Source of the DNA: Fimbriimonas sp.
GTDB taxonomy: Bacteria; Armatimonadota; Fimbriimonadia; Fimbriimonadales; Fimbriimonadaceae
Length of the DNA stretch: 11,742 bases
Direction: 5' to 3'
NCBI GenBank assembly: GCA_030447945.1
Contig: JAUJNV010000093.1
Coordinates: forward strand, 1 to 11,742
Below, piece after piece: positions 5,512-11,742 of this stretch (within the stretch, counting starts at the first letter, position 1; each line of letters opens with the position of its first letter). A model generated the notes under the pieces. That model had not been told where the DNA came from. It did not search any database and worked only from the letters and a program-made list of their open reading frames with translations. The position numbers and the translations under genes were made by a program.

Positions 5512-5808
5512 CTACCCCGAATGAGAACCCTGGCGGGGTGGCGAAAGGCCGTTCTCGTCGGAGGGTTACGCCCGCAGGGCGACCTTGGTCGTCGCGCCCG
5601 GCGACGCACAGATCTAACCGGCACGACCCGACCGGCGAAGCATGAGCGCGGATGCTCCGCAGTGAATGGCGTGCTTGGAGAAATGTCGACGTCGCCGGGC
5701 GCGACGGCCACGCCGCGCAGGCGTAGCCCTGCGACGAGGACCTAGACGAAGGGACATCTCCGATACCTGTCGAACCCTGGCACCAAGCGGGCAGTCCGAC
5801 GCTTGGTG
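5512..5808. other. Divergent intergenic region
   Basis: 297 bp between the - strand zinc-ribbon/M48-like gene and the + strand NTF2-like genes; it must hold promoters for both directions. No convincing sigma70 pair or coding frame is seen. It contains a small inverted repeat CGCAGG-N6-CCTGCG near 5717-5734 and the stronger one listed at 5781-5808. Confidence 0.5.
5781..5808 (+). promoter_or_regulatory. 9-bp inverted repeat abutting the first NTF2-like start codon
   Basis: CACCAAGCG (5781-5789), a 10-nt loop, CGCTTGGTG (5800-5808), ending directly before ATG 5809. In RNA it would fold over the place where the ribosome binding site should be, and no GGAGG is visible there, unlike the two downstream paralogues. 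It could be a translational control hairpin or a protein operator. Confidence 0.5.
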
Positions 5809-6293
5809 ATGAAGGCGAAGATGCTGATGAGCCTGTTGCTGGGCGCGCTCATGACGGCCTCTGCGCAACCGGAGGATCCTCAGCTTCGGCGGGAGCTGGA
5901 ACGCTTCTACGCCCAGCATGACCGCCTTCTGAATGCCGGGCAGGACACCGCGGTGCTGAAGCTGTACCATCCGGGTTTCGTGGCGGTGGACAAGCAGGGG
6001 AAGCGGACGGACTACGCGCAGGTGAAGCGCCAGTTCGCGGCCATGCGCGCCAACGTGCGGGGGGCGAGGTCGAAGACCGTCGTCAAGCACGTGCGCCGTC
6101 GGGGTCGGACGAGGCGGTGGCGTGGGCCGAGGCGACGTTCAGCGGGAAGGCGAAGCGAGGCCGGCGATGGGTGCCGTTCAAGAGCACGATCCGCTTCGCC
6201 GAGACGCTCAAGCGGACGGCGAGCGGCTGGCGGGCCCTCTGCTCTCAGGACTTGCCCGCCGACGAACCTTGGAGCTTCCGCACCGGGAGCTAA
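5809..6293 (+). pseudogene. Secreted NTF2/DUF4440-like protein 1 of 3, one frameshift
   Basis: The ATG at 5809 (with TTG and GTG codons in frame just before it) opens a signal peptide, MKAKMLMSLLLGALMTASAQ. A short NTF2-like (DUF4440/SnoaL-type) domain follows: LRRELERFYAQHDRLLNAGQ, then TAVLKLYHPGFVAVDKQGKR. The frame then changes near 6090-6100 (a shift equal to one lost base) and continues SDEAVAWAEATFSGK, RFAETLKRTASGWRAL and DEPWSFRTGS to the TAA at 6291. The corrected product would be about 161 aa and exported, with the cleavage site near ASA-QP. The DUF4440 fold has many roles and no catalytic set can be assigned; it may bind a small ligand or act as an envelope scaffold. The two following genes are paralogues in the same order, and their conserved text (KHVRTQGPDEAVAW) confirms where this frame breaks. 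Confidence 0.8.
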
Positions 6294-6330
6294 GGGCGTG
6301 ACGCACTGGCGTTCGGAACGTCGCGGGTCG

Positions 6331-6369
6331 TTGAGCCGTCGCAATAGCGTAACAGCGGAGGTTTCCAGA
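6331..6369 (+). repeat. Leader repeat with ribosome binding site before NTF2-like gene 2
   Basis: About 39 bp, TTGAGCCGTCGCAATAGC onward, ending GCGGAGGTTTCCAGA. It closely matches 6901-6940. GGAGGT is followed by 7 nt and then the start codon, an ideal ribosome binding site. This shows that the duplicated unit includes the upstream region as well as the gene. Confidence 0.75.
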
Positions 6370-6859
6370 ATGAGATTGAAGTTGATGATGAGTTTGCTGC
6401 TGAACATGATGGCGCTCGCGGCGTTCGGACAGCCGGAAGACGCGCGATTGCGGCGGGAGCTGCGGGACTTCTATTGCTGGATCGCCTGATTAACGCGGGG
6501 CGCGATGCGGCGCTGCTGAAGATGTATCACCCCGAGTTCGTGGCGGTGGACACCCAGGGCAGGCGGATGGACTTCGGCCAGTTTGAAGAAGCGATGATCG
6601 CGTCCATCCGCAGGGCGACGAGGGGCGTGACGTCCAGAGTCGTCCCTCAAGCACGTCCGCACCCAGGGCCGGATGAGGCGGTGGCTTGGGTCGAGCAGAC
6701 GTTCGTCTTCAAGGCGGAAACCCAGGTGAAGGAATCGGTCAACCGGAAGGAAACGGGACGCTACGCCGAGACGTTCAAGCGGACGGCGAGCGGCTGGAGG
6801 GTCATCTATTCCCGGCAACTCCCGACCAACGACCCTGGAGCTTCAAGACTGGAAGCTGA
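6370..6859 (+). pseudogene. Secreted NTF2/DUF4440-like protein 2 of 3, several frameshifts
   Basis: The ATG at 6370 follows GGAGGT. The signal peptide MRLKLMMSLLLNMMALAAFG and PEDARLRRELRDFY are in one frame, which stops at 6489. The domain resumes in the next frame as MLDRLINAGRDAALLKMYHP, EFVAVDTQGRR. Comparison with the paralogues suggests about 7 bases lost after DFY. Around 6645-6665 the text reads VVPQARPHPGPDEAV where one frame over gives SLKHVRTQG, so two opposite shifts bracket that stretch. The C-terminus KRTASGWRVIYSRQLPTND loses one T of a CCTTGG (near 6835); restoring it gives PWSFKTGS and a TGA at 6857-6859. Corrected length is about 165 aa. The role is unknown, as for copy 1. 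The unit-to-unit distance to copy 3 is 571 bp. Confidence 0.8.
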
Positions 6860-6900
6860 CGGGCAGGCCGGCCCCGCGTGGGCAGAACATCCTTATCAAT

Positions 6901-6940
6901 TTGAGTCGTTACGATACGGCAACAAGCGGAGGTTTCCAGA
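6901..6940 (+). repeat. Leader repeat with ribosome binding site before NTF2-like gene 3
   Basis: Starts TTGAGTCGTTACGATACGGC and ends AAGCGGAGGTTTCCAGA, the counterpart of 6331-6369. GGAGGT lies 7 nt before the TTG at 6941, which supports that rare start. Confidence 0.75.
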
Positions 6941-7427
6941 TTGAGAGCGAAGGCACTGGTGAGTTTGCTATTGGGCGCGATGGCGCTCTTGGCGTTCGGA
7001 CAACCGGAGAATGCGCAGCTTCGGCAGGAGCTGCGGGACTTCTATGCGCAGGCGGGTCGCCTCCTCGGCAAGGGCGGTACGCGGCGGTGCTCAAGATGCA
7101 CCACCCCGAGTTCGTGGAGGTGGACACCCAGGGGAAGCGTGTGAACCACCGCCAATTTGAGGCGATGGTTCGGTCCTAAGCCGGGAGACAAGAGGCCTGG
7201 CAGCTAAGTTTGCGCTTAAGCACGTCCCGAACCCAGGGCCCCGATGAGGCGGTGTCTTGGATCGAGACGACCATCGCCTTTAAGGCCAAGCAGGGTAACC
7301 AGTGGGTTAACCGAAAGCAAACCGGCCGATTCTCGGAGACGCTTAAGCGTACGGCGGCGGCTGGAAGATCATCTACCGGCAAGAGCTCCCCACCAACGAG
7401 CCTTGGAGCTTCAAGACCGGGAGCTGA
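6941..7427 (+). pseudogene. Secreted NTF2/DUF4440-like protein 3 of 3, several frameshifts
   Basis: The TTG start at 6941 aligns exactly with the ATG of copy 2 and has the same GGAGGT spacing. The signal peptide RAKALVSLLLGAMALLAFGQ is followed by LRQELRDFYAQAGRLLGKG. The frame changes near 7075 to YAAVLKMHHPEFVEVDTQGK, which stops at 7177-7179. The domain resumes after about 7210 with RTQGPDEAVSWIETTIAFKA, VNRKQTGRFSETLKRTAA, then shifts once more to GWKIIYRQELPTNEPWSFKT, ending in a TGA at 7425. Corrected length is about 160 aa. A strong hairpin follows 20 nt after the stop. The three copies break at different places, so the breaks arose separately rather than by duplication of a dead gene. 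Confidence 0.8.
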
Positions 7428-7447
7428 CGGCACATCTATCGGGGTCT

Positions 7448-7471
7448 GCCTCCAGACGAGCGTCTGGAGGC
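7448..7471. terminator. Perfect 11-bp hairpin between convergent genes
   Basis: GCCTCCAGACG (7448-7458), AG, CGTCTGGAGGC (7461-7471). It lies 20 nt after the stop of the third NTF2-like gene and 51 nt from the end of the convergent membrane gene, so it can serve both strands. No T-tract follows. Confidence 0.7.
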
Positions 7472-7522
7472 ATTAGAAGCCTGACTGCCGTTCGAGTCGT
7501 AAGCTCCTGGGCAATCCACCGG

Positions 7523-7945
7523 TCAGATGATCCACCGGAGTAGCAAGCCAGCAGCGATTAAGCCACCGAGTCCGAACACAACGATGGACCAGCGCGCGTC
7601 TCGCCGGGCAATGGCGAGAATCGCTCCCAGGTAACTACGGCACCAGCAGCGGTAGAAGATGGGACTTGGTGTCGTTGCCGAGCGACTCGCGAATCCAGTC
7701 CGAATCCGAAGCGTCCCATCGCTCTATCTGCACGCGTTGTCGACCGGCATGCCGCCGAGCAGCAGCCGAAGAATGCTAAGAGCAGAACGTACTTGACCAG
7801 GAACAGCGGCCACCACTTTGAGCCGACATAACAGGCCAGGGCTAGGATTGCAGAACACACGGGAAAGAATTCGAGCATCCGGCCGACGACGTACCATTGC
7901 TCGGAACTCGTTCGGCAGGATGAGGAGCTTTGCCGGGATCTGCAC
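7523..7945 (-). pseudogene. Small membrane protein of unknown family, frameshifted
   Basis: The family is not recognised. On the - strand coding-like text moves through three frames: QIPAKLLILPNEFRAM from GTG 7945; YVVGRMLEFFPVCSAILALA with YVGSKWWPLFLVKYVLLLAF (two membrane segments, ATG at 7878); QIERWDASDSDWIRESLGND plus TKSHLLPLLVP; and last SYLGAILAIARRDARW with SIVVFGLGGLIAAGLLLRWI, a third membrane helix ending at TGA 7523. About 140 residues if rejoined. The gene follows the fumarylacetoacetase stop by 16 nt on the same strand, so it may be the last gene of the homogentisate operon, but nothing links it functionally. Each block keeps a reasonable amino-acid mix, which argues for a recent break or sequence error over old decay. 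Confidence 0.5.
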
Positions 7946-7961
7946 GAGGCTCTATTATCCG

Positions 7962-9296
7962 TCAGCTCTTTACGCAGCGCGGGCTGAACGAGCCCTCTAC
8001 CTCCCCGAAGCCGATCGAACGGAACCCCTCGCGCTCGCACCGCCCCCGCAGAATCCACCTCGTCGCCGTCGGCCGAAGCGCCCTCTCCTCGCCGGTCGGC
8101 AGCGTGAGGGGGCTCCTTGCCGCGGGACGTGAGCTCGAGCAGGCAGTCACGGGACTCCTTCTCGGGGCCGGAGACGGTGCCGGAGGCGAAGAGGTCGCCG
8201 GGGCGCAGGTTGCAGCTGTTGCTCGCGTGGTGCGTGAGCATCTGCGCCGGCGTCCAGTACATGTCGCGCAGGTTGCTCGCCGAGGGCGGACGGGCGGGAC
8301 GCCCTCCTCGCGCATGCGGGACGAGGAGAAGGAGGACCTCCAGCCGCACATCGAAGCCGCCGCTGGCCTGGGTCTCCGCCGAGTCGAGGCCGGAGCGGCG
8401 CGGGACGCCTCGGCCCTCGCGAACGCTCGCGCGCGGAGCGGGGCCAGCGCCTCGACGGCGGCGACCCAGGGCGAAACGGTCGTAGCAAAGCTCTTGGCGA
8501 GGAAGGGCCGAGCGGCTGGTACTCCCACTTCTGGATGTCCCGTGCGGACCAGTCGTTCACCAGGACCGCGCCGAACAGACGTCTCTCAGCCCTCACCGAT
8601 GGGCACCGGCTCGCCCATCTCGTTGCGTGCTGACGAAGAAGCCGACCTCCAGCTCGTAGTCGAGCGTGCGGCTCGGACCGAAGACCGGCGGCGCGGCCTG
8701 TCGGGCTGCGTTTGGCCCGCCGGACGGCGCACGGGCGTACCGGAGACGACGATGGAAGAGGCGCGGCCATGGTAGCCGATGAGCACGTACTTGTAGTTCG
8801 GCAGGAGCGGGTTGTCCGGCCGGAACATCGCGCGACGTTCGTCGCGTGGTAGAGCGATGCGTGCAAAGTCGTGTAGTCCCCGATTTCGGCGGGTGTGTGG
8901 AGCTGGACCTCGGCCACCGAAAGCAAGAACGCGCCGGCCTCCCGCCGCGCGGTGTCCGCGTTGGGGCCGTCCACCCTCAAGAGGCGCGAAAGCTCCGCAC
9001 GCAGGGCAAGCCGCTGGTCCGCATTCGGCGCGGCGAGCTCGTTTAACCGGGGCGCCGCGAGGGCGGCGCTCAGGTGCGACTCTCCCGAGCCCAGCCAACC
9101 CGGTCGTGGAGCACGCGGAGATCGAGCACCGAGTCGCCGATCCGCACGCCGACCAGCCGCTCGCGCTCCCCCGGCCCGGATGGCTGAAGACGCCAAACGG
9201 CAAGTTCTGGATCGGGAACTCGGTCTCGGGTGCGTTCGCAGAGTCGACCCAGCTCTGGAGTCCGGGCGCGTGTGTCTCGTCGATGTCGAAGGTCAT
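7962..9296 (-). pseudogene. fahA: Fumarylacetoacetase, broken by multiple frameshifts
   Basis: Last enzyme of homogentisate breakdown, splitting fumarylacetoacetate into fumarate and acetoacetate. Family text is clear but spread over three frames: [20 protein letters not shown] to PFGVFSHPG; then [20 protein letters not shown]; then [20 protein letters not shown] to [18 protein letters not shown] (the His of the catalytic region); then [20 protein letters not shown] and [20 protein letters not shown]; then [11 protein letters not shown] (metal-binding Glu pair) and [12 protein letters not shown]; then [20 protein letters not shown] (metal-binding Asp); then [19 protein letters not shown]; then [39 protein letters not shown]; then ILRGRCEREGFRSIGFGEVE, ending at TGA 7962. 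At least seven frame changes are needed. The total span (1335 bp) fits the usual 410-440 aa, so little sequence is missing. The ATG overlaps the upstream stop (ATGA at 9293-9296), indicating translational coupling. Confidence 0.9.
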
Positions 9297-10219
9297 AGGA
9301 GTCCCAGAGTGCGAAGGTCTTCGACGGGCTCCGTAATCGAGCAGGAGCCGAAGGATCGCGCAAGCATCCGTGCGCGACGGAGCCGGTCCGTCGAGAGGCG
9401 GTGCCCGTTCCACGTCACCCCGTCGTCCACGAAGGCGAACGCGTCGGGTGAGGCCTCCTCCAGAAGTCCGACCGCGTCCGCTTCGGACATGCCGCTGCCA
9501 ATGAAGCCCGCCGCGAGGAAGACGTTCAGGAACCCGTGCATCGCACCGGACTCGCCGCCCGGCTCGTAGGTGTACGGATGCAAGCCGCGCAAGGCATGGT
9601 GGAGTCCCGCGGTCGCCTTGAAGGGGAGGCCCGCGAGATGACAGAGGCGGATGAATCGCTCCAGCTCGACCGGCGTGGGAAACGCCTCCGCCGTGAGCCC
9701 GCCCGTCCGAACCTTGGCGAAGGCGCCCCAGCTCTTCAGCTCTTCGATGAATTGCGGCGTGTCGTCCCCGAGGGGAACCTCATAGAAGGCGATGAGCCCC
9801 AGCCCTTCGCTCCGCGCGTCCCGCAGCGCCTCCAGGCTCGCGTACATCTTGGGCAGATGGTCGACCCTGACTTCCACCGCGTCGATCTCGAATACGGCGT
9901 GGCGGGCGTTAAAGGCGGCCACTTCCCGCAGGTCCCGCGCGAGGGTCCCATAGGCTTCCTTCCCCTCGCCCGGAGAGCTCAGCACGCTCAGCTTCCAGAC
10001 CTCGACTTCATCCACCTGGGGCAAGACGATCGCCGCCGCCTCGAACTCTCCGAGGCGCTCGATGGGCACCACGAACCGCCCCAGCATCCAAGCGTGCTCG
10101 CCGTCCTTATACGCGGCGTACTCCCGCACGGCCCTCTCCATCCCCAGCCCCGCCGGCGGGAAGAGCCCGGCGTAGTCGATCAGATCGGCGAGAAGCGTGC
10201 GAAGGGCGGGAGGGGGCAT
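9293..10219 (-). CDS. Conserved protein of unknown function in the homogentisate operon
   Basis: An intact 308-aa cytoplasmic protein with no signal peptide or membrane segment, lying between hmgA (68-nt gap) and the fumarylacetoacetase gene (4-nt ATGA overlap). I do not recognise a characterised family. It opens [20 protein letters not shown]. Strand-like blocks then alternate with helices: [14 protein letters not shown] (43-56), [13 protein letters not shown] (107-119), [13 protein letters not shown] (141-153), AFAKVRTGG (166-174), [15 protein letters not shown] (198-212) and ending [12 protein letters not shown] (265-276). The regular strand-helix spacing with Lys169 and Lys201 near strand ends looks like a TIM-barrel enzyme, which is an inference. 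Operon position suggests a role in homogentisate breakdown. Maleylacetoacetate isomerase, the step between its two neighbours, is not otherwise seen here. There is no clear ribosome binding site before ATG 10219 (the preceding bases are a C-run), but the conserved-looking N-terminus supports this start. Confidence 0.82.
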   Translation of the reverse strand: MPPPALRTLLADLIDYAGLFPPAGLGMERAVREYAAYKDGEHAWMLGRFVVPIERLGEFEAAAIVLPQVDEVEVWKLSVLSSPGEGKEAYGTLARDLREVAAFNARHAVFEIDAVEVRVDHLPKMYASLEALRDARSEGLGLIAFYEVPLGDDTPQFIEELKSWGAFAKVRTGGLTAEAFPTPVELERFIRLCHLAGLPFKATAGLHHALRGLHPYTYEPGGESGAMHGFLNVFLAAGFIGSGMSEADAVGLLEEASPDAFAFVDDGVTWNGHRLSTDRLRRARMLARSFGSCSITEPVEDLRTLGLL

Positions 10220-10225
10220 GGGGGG

Positions 10226-10246
10226 AAATTTGGGATTTTAGATTTC
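10226..10246. repeat. Short AT-rich heptad-like stretch in the hmgA spacer
   Basis: In the otherwise G+C-rich 68-nt gap after hmgA, AAATTTG, GGATTTT and AGATTTC form three 7-bp steps, each with ATTT; on the - strand this reads xAAATyy. Flanking GGAAAT and ATTTCC could pair as a weak stem. It may be a small relative of the 522-639 heptad array or chance. Confidence 0.25.
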
Positions 10247-10287
10247 CGGGATGGGCTGTACTAACCTTTAACTTCCTCCCAGGGCGG

Positions 10288-11493
10288 TTAGTCGGTCAGC
10301 GGCATCGTTCCTTCCCCGTCCTTGGCTTCCGACGCGGGTTCTTCGACCCACGAGCGGTAGTAGCGGGTGTCCTCGACGTCCAGGGCGGGCTTCGCGACCG
10401 TCAAGGGACGGAAGGTGTCGACCATGACGGCGAGCTCGTTCGTGTGGGTCTGCCCGACGCTCGACTCGTAGCGGCCGGGGTGGGGGCCGTGGGGGAGGCC
10501 GTCCGGGTGGAGGGTGAGGGAGGCGTACTCGATCCCCTTGCGGGACATGAACTCGCTCGACGCGTAGAAGATGACCTCCTCCGACATGACGTTCGAGTGG
10601 TTGTACGGCGCGGGCACGGCCTCCGGGTCGAAGTCGTACGGGCGGGGGCAGAAGCTGCACACCACGAAGCCGTCCGACTCGAAGGTCTGGTGGACGGGTG
10701 GCGGGAGGTGCGTGCGCCCGACCTTCGGCTCGAAGTCCTCGATGTTGAACGCCCACGGGTAGTAGTAGCCGTCCCACCCGACGACGTCGAACGGGTGGCG
10801 CGCGAGGATCATCTGGGTGAGCTTGTTCGCCTTCTTGACGACGACGCGGAACTCCCCCTCCTCGTCGTGCGGCACGAGGGTCTCTGGGCGCCGGAAGTCC
10901 CGCTCGCTGTACGGCGAGCCTTCGATGATCTGCCCGTGCTCGTTGCGGTACCGCTTCGGCGTGCGGATGTAGCCGTGCGACTCGACGACGAGCAGCCGGA
11001 CGGGCCGCTGGGACAAGCGGTACCGGTGGAGGGTGCCCCAGGGGATCACCACGTAGTCCCCGGGCCGGAACGGCAGCTCGCCCATCTGCGTCTCCAGCAC
11101 GCCCGAGCCCTCGGCGACGTACACCAGCTCGTCCCCCTGCGCGTTGCGGTAGAAGAAGTCGTCCTCCCCCGTGGGCCGTACCGTCGAGAGCAGGCAATCG
11201 TTGTTGAACATTAGCACGTGCCGATCCATCGTGGGGCTGCGCCCTTCGGGAATCTCCTTCGTCTTGAAGTGGCGGTGCCGCACGTCGGGGCTTGGGTCCG
11301 CCTGGGGCGTCACGTCGCTCAGGTGATCCACGCTGAGGACCTCGGTCGGCGGGTGCAGATGGTAGAGGAGCGAGGAAGGGCCGGTGAAGCCTTTGTTGCC
11401 GACGAGCTCCTCGAGGTAGAGCGAGCCGTCCGGCTTGCGAAACGCGATGTGCCGCTTGCGCGGAATCTCGCCGAGGCGGTGGTACATAGGCAT
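10288..11493 (-). CDS. hmgA: Homogentisate 1,2-dioxygenase
   Basis: Fe(II) ring-cleaving dioxygenase turning homogentisate and O2 into maleylacetoacetate in the cytoplasm. The 401-aa product is of the shorter bacterial form (human and pseudomonad enzymes are about 430-445). The iron ligands known from human HGD (His335, Glu341, His371) map to His299 and Glu305 in APYNHSNVMSEEV, with the same six-residue spacing, and to His335 in LHPDGLPHGPHPG. Other family landmarks are NKGFTGPSSLLYHLHPPTEV (33-52), the cupin segment FRPGDYVVIPWGTLHRY (142-158) and TNELAVMVDTFRPL (351-364). The ATG at 11493 is followed by a second at 11487, and upstream AGAGAAAAG is only a weak ribosome site, so either could start. 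It lies 21 nt after the Uma2-like stop on the same strand and leads the run hmgA, unknown gene, fumarylacetoacetase. A longer open frame on the same strand (to 11545) is an Arg/Pro-rich shadow. Confidence 0.96.
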   Translation of the reverse strand: MPMYHRLGEIPRKRHIAFRKPDGSLYLEELVGNKGFTGPSSLLYHLHPPTEVLSVDHLSDVTPQADPSPDVRHRHFKTKEIPEGRSPTMDRHVLMFNNDCLLSTVRPTGEDDFFYRNAQGDELVYVAEGSGVLETQMGELPFRPGDYVVIPWGTLHRYRLSQRPVRLLVVESHGYIRTPKRYRNEHGQIIEGSPYSERDFRRPETLVPHDEEGEFRVVVKKANKLTQMILARHPFDVVGWDGYYYPWAFNIEDFEPKVGRTHLPPPVHQTFESDGFVVCSFCPRPYDFDPEAVPAPYNHSNVMSEEVIFYASSEFMSRKGIEYASLTLHPDGLPHGPHPGRYESSVGQTHTNELAVMVDTFRPLTVAKPALDVEDTRYYRSWVEEPASEAKDGEGTMPLTD

Positions 11494-11514
11494 AGGCTTT
11501 TCTCTGCGGAGCGA

Positions 11515-11742
11515 TTACCGGGCGAAGATCTTCGACAACGGGCACGCGAAGCCGGGCAGAAGCGGCGTCGTCAGCGCATCGTCTTCGATGAGCGTCACGA
11601 TGAGCGGCAGGCGTAGGTCGGTGCGCCGGTAGACCTCGACCATTCGGCGCGACGGGTCGACGACCCAGTACTCGGAAACGCCGTAGCGCGAGTAGAGCTG
11701 GAGCTTGGCGATCCGGTCTCGCTCCTCGTTGTCCTTGCCGGG
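11515..11742 (-). CDS. Uma2-family (DUF820) nuclease-like protein, C-terminal part
   Basis: The window edge cuts off the N-terminus, leaving 75 codons up to TAA at 11515. The segment RIAKLQLYSRYGVSEYWVVD followed by PSRRMVEVYRR is the hallmark of the Uma2 family, a PD-(D/E)XK-fold group annotated as putative endonucleases and often found in many copies in cyanobacteria and other environmental bacteria. The C-terminus, TTPLLPGFACPLSKIFA, also matches the family's usual ending. The biological role of Uma2 proteins is unsettled. The gene stops 21 nt before hmgA on the same strand, so hmgA may be transcribed from a promoter outside the window. No functional link to homogentisate is known. Confidence 0.88.
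   Translation of the reverse strand, partial: PGKDNEERDRIAKLQLYSRYGVSEYWVVDPSRRMVEVYRRTDLRLPLIVTLIEDDALTTPLLPGFACPLSKIFAR

Noticed and set aside
8846..9569. Several + strand open frames across the fumarylacetoacetase region.
   Set aside because: They are Arg/Ala/Pro-rich and lie opposite clear fumarylacetoacetase or unknown-gene sequence, with no domain of their own.
10444..11214. A 256-codon open frame on the + strand opposite hmgA.
   Set aside because: It is Val/Asp/Arg-rich text that mirrors hmgA codons on the other strand, with no recognisable domain.
10268..11545. A 425-codon open frame on the - strand, longer than hmgA.
   Set aside because: Its translation is Arg/Pro/Ala-rich with no family signal, while the overlapping 401-aa frame carries all homogentisate dioxygenase motifs. 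It is a high-G+C shadow frame.

Overview
The window is a high-G+C bacterial chromosome segment built around aromatic amino-acid catabolism and interrupted by a transposon. The host cannot be named from sequence alone. The mix of short-form homogentisate dioxygenase, GTG starts, secreted NTF2-like paralogues and a 7-bp repeat array suggests an uncultured soil, water or bioreactor lineage (Armatimonadota, Gemmatimonadota or Acidobacteriota-like), but this is a weak inference. No rRNA, tRNA or CRISPR array was seen.

Layout, left to right. (1) 70-513, + strand: C-terminal third of a class V PLP aminotransferase. (2) 514-667: convergent intergenic region made almost entirely of 7-bp-periodic repeats, including a (GGGGAAA)n quadruplex-type tract, closed by a perfect 12-bp hairpin. 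(3) 668-1597, - strand: intact phenylalanine 4-monooxygenase (phhA). (4) 1790-4687: a complete IS1595-family transposon of 2898 bp with 27-bp terminal inverted repeats (23/27 identical) and an 8-bp target duplication (CTCTTTTC). It carries a transposase gene with a frameshifted 5' third and a two-gene passenger unit on the - strand: a 529-aa AlbA_2/Schlafen-like ATPase-HTH protein and, overlapping it by ATGA, a 58-aa protein with a C-terminal AT-hook motif. (5) The transposon splits a host gene whose two parts (5511-4688 and 1789-1661) rejoin in frame. The product appears to be a zinc-ribbon plus membrane plus M48-peptidase-like protein that lacks HExxH and is also broken by a nonsense codon and frameshifts. 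(6) 5809-7427, + strand: three tandem secreted NTF2/DUF4440-like paralogues, each with reading-frame breaks. (7) 11493-7523, - strand: a homogentisate operon, hmgA > conserved 308-aa protein of unknown function > fumarylacetoacetase (ATGA overlap, but broken by several frameshifts) > a small frameshifted membrane protein. (8) At the right edge, the C-terminus of a Uma2-family nuclease-like protein.

How the genes work together: PhhA turns phenylalanine into tyrosine. HmgA opens the homogentisate ring and fumarylacetoacetase releases fumarate and acetoacetate. Tyrosine aminotransferase, 4-hydroxyphenylpyruvate dioxygenase and a recognisable maleylacetoacetate isomerase are absent here, so the unknown gene between hmgA and the fumarylacetoacetase gene is the most interesting functional question.

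Reading-frame breaks are dense between about 4.3 and 9.3 kb (transposase 5' end, M48-like gene, three NTF2-like genes, membrane gene, fumarylacetoacetase) and absent from most genes outside it. Several look like one base lost from a short homopolymer. Uncorrected indels in a long-read assembly are therefore at least as likely as true pseudogenes, and each broken gene is annotated with that caveat.
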